Below, in pieces: positions 1 to 5,705 of a stretch of DNA of 7,195 nt. Below the pieces are notes generated by a model. It did no database searches and had not been told where the DNA came from. It saw only the letters and a list, made by a program, of their open reading frames with translations. Origin of the DNA: Synechococcus sp. HW_metabat.54 (GTDB taxonomy: Bacteria > Cyanobacteriota > Cyanobacteriia > PCC-6307 > Cyanobiaceae); the NCBI GenBank assembly GCA_018623675.1, contig JAAZVJ010000045.1, forward strand, positions 1-7,195, in the 5' to 3' direction. The position numbers and the translations under genes are program-made. The first letter of the stretch is position 1, and each line of letters opens with the position of its first letter.

Positions 1-2
1 CG

Positions 3-296
3 GCGATGGAAGCTGCCCAGCGCCAAGGGCGGCTGAGGCTGCTGGCCCATGGCGAGCAGGTGGGTTACACCATTTTTGAAACCACCGATCAGCGACAACT
101 GATGCATCTGGGCCACCCCGAGTACAACGCGGGGCGGATCCTGTCGGAGATGGAGCGGGACAAGGCGCGTGGCGACGTGCCCCCTCCCGAGAATTTCGAT
201 TCCGATCATCCACAAACGCTGTGGCGCTCACACCGAAACCTGCTGTTCCAACAGTGGGTTTGGTTCTGTTATCAGCGGGTCAGCCTGAGCGGCTAA
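3..296 (+). CDS. metA: Homoserine O-succinyl/acetyltransferase, C-terminal part (5' truncated by window)
   Basis: This is the end of a MetA-family enzyme, which acylates the hydroxyl of homoserine as the committed step toward methionine in the cytoplasm. Residues are counted from the in-frame ATG at position 6, but the frame is open to the window edge, so that ATG is probably internal. The stretch GHPEYNAGRILSEMERDK (around residues 36-53) matches the family HPEYD block. Its His37 and Glu39 correspond to the catalytic His and Glu of the Cys-His-Glu triad; the Cys lies outside the window. The block WRSHRNLLFQQWV near residues 73-85 is the usual C-terminal signature. The loop that usually reads NYFP is altered here (PENFDSDHP). 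Succinyl versus acetyl specificity cannot be decided from this part. The gene converges on a small minus-strand gene 13 bp away. Confidence 0.88.
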   Translation, partial: AMEAAQRQGRLRLLAHGEQVGYTIFETTDQRQLMHLGHPEYNAGRILSEMERDKARGDVPPPENFDSDHPQTLWRSHRNLLFQQWVWFCYQRVSLSG

Positions 297-309
297 CCCG
301 CTGGTTCCA

Positions 310-549
310 TCACTCGTAAATCACCGTGCAGCGGTACCTGCTGGACTCACGCACTTGCAACTCTTCGCAGCGCGAGTCGACAATCTGCCTGCCTCGAGGC
401 ACCTTGTTCTCCGCTTGCCGTAAGGCAGCGTCTTCATTCCAAACAGAATCCGAGGTGACGGATCCTGCAAGCAGGTGAGGTTGATGGAAGGCAAGGGTGA
501 TCAATCCAGCCATGCACGCCGTGACACGTGTTCTGAACTTCATGCTCAT
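310..549 (-). CDS. Small putative exported protein, unknown function
   Basis: I do not recognise the family. From ATG at 549 the protein has 79 residues and begins MSMKFRTRVTACMAGLIT. A basic n-region and a hydrophobic stretch ending near LLAGS look like a Sec signal peptide. There is no lipobox cysteine at the likely cleavage site, so a soluble periplasmic or secreted product is more likely than a lipoprotein. The mature part is short and charged and has two cysteines (in RCEEL and YRCTV) that could form a disulfide after export. The frame also opens with a TTG at 564, but ATG 549 is preferred because GGAA lies 9 bp upstream and the signal peptide then has normal proportions; ATG 543 is also possible. 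It follows the zinc-ribbon gene by 29 bp on the same strand and may be co-transcribed with it. Confidence 0.65.
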   Translation of the reverse strand: MSMKFRTRVTACMAGLITLAFHQPHLLAGSVTSDSVWNEDAALRQAENKVPRGRQIVDSRCEELQVRESSRYRCTVIYE

Positions 550-578
550 AGCCAAACGTTCCAAATCAGTTTTGACTC

Positions 579-872
579 TTACGCCTTGGTAGCAGTTTTG
601 ATGTGTCTTGTTGGATGCTGACTCAAACTGTCTCGATTCAGTTCCCGCTCCAGAGCTTCAATCCGCCTCTCTCGGAGGCAATGACGGCAACCGCCGGTGG
701 TTTGAAGATGTTTCTCTGGGGTGATGCAGATCAGCTGCACCGGGTGTTTACGGCAGCGGATTTTGACCGGACTTTTGTAGCTGCGGTAATGAATATCGGT
801 GTAATCGAAGCGATCTCCGAAGCGCTGGGCAGCGCGCTCTAGAAATTGCTCTTTGGTGATCCGCGCTCCCAT
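579..872 (-). CDS. Stand-alone small zinc-ribbon protein, DUF723-like
   Basis: This 97-residue protein consists almost entirely of one small domain. It has the pattern F-x3-A near residues 10-14, FDYTDIHYRSYKSPVKIRC at 22-40, then Cys40-x2-His43, His55-Leu, and Cys62-x2-Cys65. It resembles the repeat-like module of DUF723-type and homing-endonuclease-associated proteins, with consensus roughly YDYS-x-V-x-Y followed by C-x2-H and C-x2-C. The cysteines and histidines probably bind one zinc ion, and such modules are thought to contact nucleic acid. No nuclease domain is attached, and the C-terminal 30 residues are basic and probably disordered. The start is ATG 872 with no clear Shine-Dalgarno. 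It lies 53 bp downstream of the kinase fusion and 29 bp upstream of the exported-protein gene, all on the same strand. Function is unknown; the domain match is from memory of the consensus. Confidence 0.7.
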   Translation of the reverse strand: MGARITKEQFLERAAQRFGDRFDYTDIHYRSYKSPVKIRCRKHPVQLICITPEKHLQTTGGCRHCLRERRIEALERELNRDSLSQHPTRHIKTATKA

Positions 873-925
873 AGCCGGAATCTATGGGCTGATCGCTGCC
901 AAGGCCGGTGCAGCGTTATGGCTTG

Positions 926-2539
926 TTACGCGCTCACCCCGGGATTGAGTCGCTGGGCGAGCCCGTTCAGAACTTGTTGCGCACTCGTCGATTCGTGGGC
1001 TTGCACCGTCCGTTGCCGCTCCTCAGAGTCCAGGGTTTCCAGCCATTGCTCCTGGCGGAGCCGGACGGACCAATCCGCTTCTGAAGGGTCTTGACCGTGT
1101 TGTTGGCGGCTCTCCAACCGTGCGCGGGCCGTGGATTGGGAGCAGAGGCACTCCACGATCGCCCAAGGCCTCTGCAGTTGTTCGGCCAACTGGATCATCA
1201 CCTTCCGTTCTTGGTGTCGCAGAAACGTGGCATCCACGATCACGCTGTACCCGCTCTGTAGGCAGCGCTTCACTAACGCGGGCAGTTGCTCCTGAAAGAG
1301 CCATTGGCTGATCTCCTTGCGGTAGCGATCGCCAGTCCATCGGGGTGGATGGCCGTTCGCCTTGCTGAAGGCGCGCGCCCGTTCCCGGTCGGAGCGAATC
1401 CGCACAGCGCCAAGGGGTGCCATCAGCTCTTGGCTCAGGGTGGATTTGCCGCTGCCGCTGAGACCATGCATCAGCACCAAGGCTCCTGAAGCGCTGCCTT
1501 CCTTGCTGGCAGCGGACTGCAGATAGCGGCCCAGTTCCTGCTCGAGCCTGCTGCGCTGATTAGGGTCCTTGCTGGTGTCGAGCTGCAGGGCACTCACCTT
1601 GGCCCTCACCATGGAGCGATAGGCGTGATACCAGGGCCAAAGGTCAAGGCCGTCGTAGGCACCTGTGCACTCCAGCCATGCGTTCAGCAGTTGGTTGGCC
1701 TTGATCGCTTCCCCCTTGCTCTCCAGATCCATCACTAGAAAAGCCATCTCACTGATGGGATCGATCCAGCGCAGCCGGGCACTGAAGTCGATGGCATCGA
1801 ACACCTCCAGTTGATTGCGCTGATCAATGCGGATGTTTCCGCAGTGAAGATCGCCGTGGCACTCACGGATCGCCCCGCTTTGTTGGCGTGCTGTGAACCG
1901 GTTGGTCAGTTCCTGTTGCTTGGTTTCGGCCCAGCGGCGATGCCGTTCGAGTTGGTGGCGCTGCTCTGGGTCGACCAGCAGTCCGTCCAGCACGCTCAGA
2001 TTGGTGAACACCGGTTCGCTCACGCTGTCTGAAGTCCCGAGAGGACTCGTGGAGGGTGCGATGGGGGCCTGTTGGTGAAATTCCCCAAGCTCCCAAGCCA
2101 GGGTTGTGATTTGGGAGTCAGAGACGCTGCCCCTGCTGAGCGCTGCACTCAGGAGCTGATCGGAGTCGAACTGCCGCATCTGGACGGCCGCGTCGATGAC
2201 CTGCTCTGTGGGCCATTCGCTTTGATCGCCTTCAAGCCGGCCGATGGAGGCTTTTGCCGCAGGGCCCAGGATTGGAACAACCCCGAGGTAGAGGTCTGGG
2301 GCAAGTCGTCGGTTGAGACGGAGCTCCTCCCTGCAATAGAGCAAGCGTTCCTCAAAGGAGGAGGCTTGCACGAACCCAAAACTGACCGGTTTTTTGATCT
2401 TGTAAGCGAAGCGGCCTGTGAGCAGCACCCAGGAAATGTGTGTTTCAACGATGTCCACCCCATCGACGGGATGGGGATAGGCCTCCGGCCGTAGCAGCGC
2501 TTGGATGATGGGTGGGTGGTGTTGGCTGTCTGGAGCCAC
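926..2539 (-). CDS. Bifunctional aminoglycoside-phosphotransferase-like / P-loop kinase fusion protein
   Basis: This 537-residue cytoplasmic protein has two nucleotide-binding domains. Residues 1-345 form an APH-like (protein-kinase-fold) domain. They include the early ETHISWVLLTGRFAYKIKKPV block (32-52), whose lysines could bind ATP, the catalytic-loop motif HGDLHCGN (228-235), and the metal-binding segment VFDAIDF (Asp248). Residues 350-530 form a zeta-toxin/gluconate-kinase-like P-loop domain. Its Walker A is GLSGSGKST (359-367), followed by RSDRERA (382-388) and a Walker-B-like VIVDAT (Asp436). This matches the COG2187/COG0645 fusion that is widespread in bacteria; its substrates are, as far as I know, not established. 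All key residues are present, so both halves look active. The start is GTG 2539. No ATG precedes the conserved ETHIS block, which leaves this start the best fit. It heads a possible three-gene minus-strand operon and is divergent from alkB. Confidence 0.85.
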   Translation of the reverse strand: MAPDSQHHPPIIQALLRPEAYPHPVDGVDIVETHISWVLLTGRFAYKIKKPVSFGFVQASSFEERLLYCREELRLNRRLAPDLYLGVVPILGPAAKASIGRLEGDQSEWPTEQVIDAAVQMRQFDSDQLLSAALSRGSVSDSQITTLAWELGEFHQQAPIAPSTSPLGTSDSVSEPVFTNLSVLDGLLVDPEQRHQLERHRRWAETKQQELTNRFTARQQSGAIRECHGDLHCGNIRIDQRNQLEVFDAIDFSARLRWIDPISEMAFLVMDLESKGEAIKANQLLNAWLECTGAYDGLDLWPWYHAYRSMVRAKVSALQLDTSKDPNQRSRLEQELGRYLQSAASKEGSASGALVLMHGLSGSGKSTLSQELMAPLGAVRIRSDRERARAFSKANGHPPRWTGDRYRKEISQWLFQEQLPALVKRCLQSGYSVIVDATFLRHQERKVMIQLAEQLQRPWAIVECLCSQSTARARLESRQQHGQDPSEADWSVRLRQEQWLETLDSEERQRTVQAHESTSAQQVLNGLAQRLNPGVSA

Positions 2540-2591
2540 AGCAATCAGGCAGCGTCCATCAGCATGGTCGCAGTTGTGGATTCCAGACGCG

Positions 2592-3158
2592 ATGGCGACG
2601 GTGCCCTGGACCCTGCACAGCGCCTGGCTTCCATCGCTGGAGTCGCAGGATTGGTTAAAGGTGCTTCAGGGGCAGTTGGCTTGGGAGCAGCCGGAGGTGC
2701 TGGTGTACGGGAAGCGCCATCCCACACCACGTCTCGCTGCTTTCCTTGCTGACGAGGGTGTGTCTTACCGCTACAGCGGGGTGCTCCACCGCGGATCAGG
2801 CTGGCCTGTCTGGTTTCTTCCGTTACTTGATCAGGTGAATCAGCAGTGCAGCACCCGTTTCAACGGCTGTTTGTTCAATTGTTATCGCAACGGTGATGAC
2901 CGCATGGGCTGGCATGCCGATGACGAGCCAGAAATTGATGCATCGCAGCCGATTGCGTCGTTGTCGTTAGGGGCAACACGCACCTTTCAGCTCAAGCAAC
3001 GCCGTGGAGATGAGCGCCACAGCCTGGAGCTTGCCGATGGAGATCTCTTGGTGATGGAGCCCCCATGTCAGGAGGACTGGGTGCATGCATTGCCTGTGCG
3101 TAAGCGGGTGTCGACGGTGCGTGTCAATCTCACTTTCAGGGTGTTCCAAGCGGCCTGA
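2592..3158 (+). CDS. alkB: AlkB-type 2-oxoglutarate/Fe(II)-dependent dioxygenase (nucleic-acid dealkylase)
   Basis: Enzymes of this family oxidatively remove alkyl groups from damaged bases using 2-oxoglutarate and O2. From ATG 2592 the protein has 188 residues, near the usual size for short bacterial or ALKBH2-like members. The frame shows YGKRHPTPRL (substrate-side block), NCYRNGDDRMGWHADDE (holding the His-x-Asp iron ligands), SLGATRTFQL, then the distal iron ligand in DWVHALP, and RVNLTFR, which fits the RxNxTxR 2-oxoglutarate-binding motif. All cofactor residues are therefore present. The open frame begins at ATG 2505, inside the 5' end of the divergent kinase-fusion gene; those extra 29 residues look non-coding, so ATG 2592 was chosen. 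A TTG at 2574 is another option, and no strong Shine-Dalgarno discriminates. The 3' end overlaps the AEC permease gene by 23 bp. Confidence 0.9.
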   Translation: MATVPWTLHSAWLPSLESQDWLKVLQGQLAWEQPEVLVYGKRHPTPRLAAFLADEGVSYRYSGVLHRGSGWPVWFLPLLDQVNQQCSTRFNGCLFNCYRNGDDRMGWHADDEPEIDASQPIASLSLGATRTFQLKQRRGDERHSLELADGDLLVMEPPCQEDWVHALPVRKRVSTVRVNLTFRVFQAA

Positions 3159-3969
3159 GCAGGCAGAACCACCAAAGAGGAACGCTGATCATCGCCAGCA
3201 AGGTGCTGTTCAAAATCAATCGTGCGGCCAATGCAGCATCCCGGCCGGCATGTTCTGCCATTAGCAACACGGAGATGGCGGCAGGCGCTGCTCCCTGCAG
3301 CACCAGGGCCTGTTGCATCTGTACGGGAAGGACCAGCAGGTTGCAGAGAAGCCAGACCCAAAGAGGAAACAACAGCAGCTTGCAAGCCAGTGCCCATCGC
3401 AATTGGGTGGCGTAGGGGCTGCCAGTGTTGAACGCCGAGCTGGCTTGGTCGTTGGATTGATGGCCCTGGATGGCTCCAAGGCGCATACCCACCACCACCA
3501 GTGCGAGCAGGATCACCACGCGAGATGGCCACCAAAGCACCGTGGCAACGGCGTCGTGCCAGGGCGTGGCTTGCACAACCAGTGCAGCCATTAATCCCCG
3601 CGTGGCAGGACTCGCGGTGAGATGGCCCACCAAGTCCTGCGTGCCACAAGCTTTGCGCTGGAGCCAGAATGGACCAAGGCTCCAGGCCAAAAGCGTGGCC
3701 CCCAGGTCGTAGCCAATGCTCACCGGTAAGGCCTGGCTGGGCAATAACGCCAAGGCCACGGGAATACCGAAGTAGGCGGTGTTCCCAAGGGTGGAGCCAA
3801 TTTGTAATGCAGGGCTTTGGACGGGCCTGAGCCGATTCGGTAGGCACTGGATCACCAGCATCCAAATGGCGATAGCCGTGGCCGCAATCAAGGCGGTGAT
3901 CGCCAGGTCCCAGTGAATACCCCCTTTGAGGAGGAGGCCAGTCACACTCAGCGGGACCCCAAAGCGCAC
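3136..3969 (-). CDS. AEC-family (auxin-efflux-carrier-like) permease; N-terminus probably longer than this start
   Basis: This is a hydrophobic inner-membrane transporter of the AEC superfamily, thought to move organic anions or related small metabolites; the substrate cannot be told. From the GTG at 3969 it has 277 residues, with family-like blocks GNTAYFGIPVALALL (62-76) in the first half and LQGAAPAAISVLL near 224-236, followed by LNSTLLAMISVPLW (253-266). A polar loop around 166-187 separates the two bundles of helices. With this start the first transmembrane helix is missing. The same frame is open back to TAA 4089-4087, and the upstream codons spell IVRLFVELIPSLALGFWIG, a good first helix. 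Starting near 4068 would give 310 residues, the normal family length, but there is no ATG, GTG or TTG in that extension. The boundaries given are the conservative ones. Confidence 0.82.
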   Translation of the reverse strand: MRFGVPLSVTGLLLKGGIHWDLAITALIAATAIAIWMLVIQCLPNRLRPVQSPALQIGSTLGNTAYFGIPVALALLPSQALPVSIGYDLGATLLAWSLGPFWLQRKACGTQDLVGHLTASPATRGLMAALVVQATPWHDAVATVLWWPSRVVILLALVVVGMRLGAIQGHQSNDQASSAFNTGSPYATQLRWALACKLLLFPLWVWLLCNLLVLPVQMQQALVLQGAAPAAISVLLMAEHAGRDAALAARLILNSTLLAMISVPLWWFCLLRPLGTP

Positions 3970-4160
3970 GAGGGGGCTGGCCAGTGGTCGGGTCCAGTTG
4001 GGGCGAAGGTGTCCGATCCAGAACCCCAGTGCCAGAGAGGGAATCAGCTCAACGAACAGCCGGACGATGGGGCTTGGGGGGCGAAATTACCAAAAACCTT
4101 AGGCAGCACATCACTTTCCTGCTTGTGCCAAAGTGGCTATTGTCCATTGACGGGTTGGAG

Positions 4161-4370
4161 ATGGTCTGCTCCTCGGCTCCTTCCTGTTCAATTCCGCTGC
4201 ACATTGTGCAGTTGCGGCAGGCGTTGCGTCGTCGTCTCGAGCAGTTGCGCGAACTTCTCTCCCATCAAGTGGAGACCCTCCCGCTGGGTAATGAAGCTTG
4301 GATGCAGACCGAGCGCGAGCTTGTGGCCGCTGAGGAAGCGATGCGCCAGCTCTCCGAGCGTCATCGCTAA
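4161..4370 (+). CDS. Small coiled-coil protein, unknown function
   Basis: I do not recognise a named family. From ATG 4161 the product has 69 residues. Residues 14-38 (HIVQLRQALRRRLEQLREL) and 47-66 form two strongly amphipathic, charged helices linked by a short turn with PLGNEAW, suggesting a small helical-hairpin or coiled-coil protein. The open frame runs back to 3984, but the upstream part overlaps the start region of the divergent AEC gene and has no coherent protein character. ATG 4161 was therefore chosen, though GGAG abuts it with no spacer and TTG 4155 or 4140 could serve instead. It is small and acts presumably in the cytoplasm; no signal peptide is convincing. Its stop codon overlaps the stop of the minus-strand 31-codon frame. 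Confidence 0.6.
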   Translation: MVCSSAPSCSIPLHIVQLRQALRRRLEQLRELLSHQVETLPLGNEAWMQTERELVAAEEAMRQLSERHR

Positions 4371-4462
4371 AGGAATTTGTTGTTGAGTAGTCGTTTGAAT
4401 TCGAGTTTTTGTAGGGAACGGCCGGAGTAGGTGGTGTTATCACTTAGCTGCCAGTCATTCAT
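4367..4462 (-). CDS. Candidate small protein of 31 residues
   Basis: This short frame begins MNDWQLSDNTTYSGRS and ends with LLNNKFL. The composition is protein-like: a Trp/Tyr/Ser-rich N-terminal half followed by a basic amphipathic helix (LQKLEFKRLLNNKF). No family is recognised. The start is ATG 4462, directly preceded by AAGGG, which is a purine-rich sequence but very close to the start. An in-frame TAG about 27 bp upstream limits any extension. Its TAG shares 4 bp (CTAA on the + strand) with the TAA of the convergent coiled-coil gene, a tight tail-to-tail arrangement typical of real neighbouring genes in compact genomes. It is divergent from cyabrB, with 52 bp between the starts. It could equally be a chance frame; only conservation in related genomes would settle this. 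Confidence 0.4.
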   Translation of the reverse strand: MNDWQLSDNTTYSGRSLQKLEFKRLLNNKFL

Positions 4463-4465
4463 CCC

Positions 4466-4493
4466 TTGCCGATGCAGTCTCTGACGCTATAAA
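4466..4493 (+). promoter_or_regulatory. Predicted sigma-70-type promoter for cyabrB
   Basis: TTGCCG at 4466-4471 resembles a -35 box and is separated by 16 bp from TATAAA at 4488-4493, a good -10 box. Transcription would begin near 4500, leaving a 5' leader of only about 15 bases before ATG 4515, in which no Shine-Dalgarno is visible. The -10 area (TATAAATA, 4488-4495) reads TATTTATA on the other strand, so it could also serve the divergent 31-codon frame. The prediction rests on sequence similarity to consensus boxes only. Confidence 0.5.
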
Positions 4494-4514
4494 TACCGGG
4501 TTGCTTAATGATCA

Positions 4515-4880
4515 ATGCTGACTGGCGCTGAATTGCTCGCGAAAGTGAAGGAGCTGGGTGATGCTTCCAAAACAGACCTCGCCACGGCATGCGGTTACGT
4601 CTCCAAGAAAAAAGACGGATCTGACCGTGTGAATTTCACGGCTTTTTACGAAGCTCTTCTCAATGCCAAAGGCATTGAACTGGGTTCAGGAACGGCTGGT
4701 ATCGGCAAAGGTGGCCGAAAACTGTCTTACATCGCCAAGGTGCAGGGCAACGGAAACCTTCTCATCGGCAAGGCTTACACCGCCATGCTCGACCTCAAGC
4801 CTGGTGATAACTTCGAAATCAAACTGGGCCGCAAGGTCATTCGTCTGATTCCTGAAGGCGGTATCGACGGAGAAGAGTGA
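4515..4880 (+). CDS. Cyanobacterial AbrB-like transcriptional regulator (cyAbrB)
   Basis: This 121-residue protein is a cyAbrB-family DNA-binding regulator, a family found throughout cyanobacteria, usually with two paralogs. Members are linked to control of carbon/nitrogen metabolism and to nucleoid-like DNA binding. The N-terminal part has LTGAELLAKVKELGDASKT (2-20), ACGYVSKKKDG (25-35) and VNFTAFYEALLNAKGIELG (39-57). A glycine-rich linker (58-68) leads to the C-terminal AbrB-like swapped-hairpin domain, KLSYIAKVQGNGNLLIGKAY (69-88) and LKPGDNFEIKLGRKVIRLI (94-112). In the cyanobacterial proteins the AbrB-type domain is C-terminal, as here. The frame has TGA just before the start (4509-4511), so ATG 4515 is the only reasonable start. 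It is followed by a strong terminator and so is probably monocistronic. Which paralog this is was not determined. Confidence 0.93.
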   Translation: MLTGAELLAKVKELGDASKTDLATACGYVSKKKDGSDRVNFTAFYEALLNAKGIELGSGTAGIGKGGRKLSYIAKVQGNGNLLIGKAYTAMLDLKPGDNFEIKLGRKVIRLIPEGGIDGEE

Positions 4881-4885
4881 TCCAC

Positions 4886-4898
4886 CCTTGATTCAAGG
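4886..4898. repeat. 13-bp perfect inverted repeat after cyabrB
   Basis: CCTTGA at 4886-4891 and TCAAGG at 4893-4898 are exact reverse complements separated by a single T. It sits between the cyabrB stop and the terminator stem. The one-base gap is too small for a stable RNA hairpin loop without opening the inner pairs, so a protein-binding palindrome or chance symmetry are both possible. Confidence 0.4.
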
Positions 4899-4901
4899 CT
4901 G

Positions 4902-4928
4902 AGCCAGGGATTCGTCCCTGGCTTTTTT
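4902..4928 (+). terminator. Intrinsic terminator of cyabrB
   Basis: A perfect 9-bp stem (AGCCAGGGA at 4902-4910 pairing with TCCCTGGCT at 4915-4923) closes a TTCG tetraloop at 4911-4914 and runs into six T residues (4923-4928). It lies 21 bp after the cyabrB stop. On the minus strand the hairpin is followed by CAGCC and not a T tract, so it should terminate cyabrB but only poorly the convergent ABC-transporter operon, whose stop is at 4939. Confidence 0.92.
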
Positions 4929-4938
4929 GATGAGTGGG

Positions 4939-5691
4939 TTAATCGATCTGTCGCAAGAAGCGCCTTGTTCGTTCTTCCTTGGCCTGGGTGAAAAACGTGG
5001 TTGGGTCGGAGCACTCAACGATGCGTCCTGCATCCATGAACATCACCCGATCCGCCACCTCCCGCGCAAAGCTCAGTTCATGGGTGACCACCACCATGGT
5101 CATTCCTTGATCTGCCAAGGACCGCATGGCATCGAGAACTTCTTTCACCCGCTCGGGATCAAGGGCGCTGGTGGGCTCATCAAAGAGCATCACTTCCGGC
5201 TTCAAAGCCAAAGCTCGCGCAATGGCGACCCGTTGTTGTTGCCCTCCGCTGAGTTGAGCCGGATACTTCTCGGCTTGCTCAGCAATGCCCATCTGCTCCA
5301 GGAGCAGCATGGCGTGTTCCCTGGCGGTTGGCGCTGACTGCCCCTGCACCCGCATTGGAGCCAGGGTGATGTTCTCCAGGATGGAGAGGTGGGGAAACAG
5401 GTTGAATTGTTGGAACACCATCCCCACCCGTTTACGAATGCGTTGGATTTGCCGGGGATCTGCTTCGGCGTCGAGGCGAAGCCCCAGCACATCAAGATGG
5501 CCTGAGTCCAGGCTTTCCAGGCCATTGAAGGTTCGAATCAACGTGCTTTTTCCGGAGCCGGACGGTCCCATCAGCACCAGAACTTCTCCTTGGCGCACCT
5601 CCAGGCTCACCTCATCAAGGGCACGGTGGGCGTTCGCGTAGGTCTTCGTGATGGCGTGGGCCGTAATTGCCGTAGAGATCGACTGGTTCAT
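4939..5691 (-). CDS. aapP: Amino-acid ABC importer, ATP-binding subunit (AapP/GlnQ/BgtA-like)
   Basis: This is the cytoplasmic ATPase that powers a polar or general amino-acid importer. The 250-residue length is standard. Every nucleotide-binding element is present: Walker [10 protein letters not shown] (42-50), Q-loop [10 protein letters not shown] (92-101), signature LSGGQQQR (147-154), Walker B VMLFDEP (167-173) with Asp171 and Glu172, D-loop SALD (175-178) and switch His204. The [15 protein letters not shown] block and the ending that contains [14 protein letters not shown] are typical of the amino-acid (PAAT) subfamily. The start is ATG 5691. It lies 14 bp after the aapM-like stop, with no clear Shine-Dalgarno, as the last gene of the operon. 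In heterocystous cyanobacteria the corresponding ATPase, BgtA, serves the Nat II/Bgt systems. Exact substrate range cannot be read from this subunit. Confidence 0.93.
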   Translation of the reverse strand: MNQSISTAITAHAITKTYANAHRALDEVSLEVRQGEVLVLMGPSGSGKSTLIRTFNGLESLDSGHLDVLGLRLDAEADPRQIQRIRKRVGMVFQQFNLFPHLSILENITLAPMRVQGQSAPTAREHAMLLLEQMGIAEQAEKYPAQLSGGQQQRVAIARALALKPEVMLFDEPTSALDPERVKEVLDAMRSLADQGMTMVVVTHELSFAREVADRVMFMDAGRIVECSDPTTFFTQAKEERTRRFLRQID

Positions 5692-5705
5692 GGCTGAATG
5701 AGGGG

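Noticed and set aside
288..302. Small hairpin AGCGG/CCGCT at the end of metA
   Set aside because: The stem is only 5 bp with a 5-base loop and no T tract on either strand, so it was not called a terminator.
2072..2494. 140-codon + strand open frame
   Set aside because: It lies wholly antisense to the conserved N-terminal domain of the kinase fusion and shows no family motifs.
3068..3865. 265-codon minus-strand open frame
   Set aside because: It overlaps the AEC permease in another frame on the same strand and runs antisense to alkB; it is rich in Gly/Pro/Arg/His without domain character and is a shadow of the GC-rich permease gene.
4084..4092. Extended -10-like TGGTAATTT on the minus strand as a promoter for the AEC gene
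   Set aside because: Only half of the -10 positions match the consensus and no -35 box is correctly spaced; too weak to list.
3984..4160. Extended N-terminus of the coiled-coil gene
   Set aside because: The extra 59 residues overlap the upstream coding-like stretch of the divergent AEC gene and have no coherent protein character; ATG 4161 is a better start.
4427..4440. NtcA-like sequence GTA-N8-TAT upstream of cyabrB
   Set aside because: It differs from the GTAN8TAC consensus at the last base, centres about 66 bp before the predicted start site and not near -41, and lies inside the 31-codon frame; chance is more likely.
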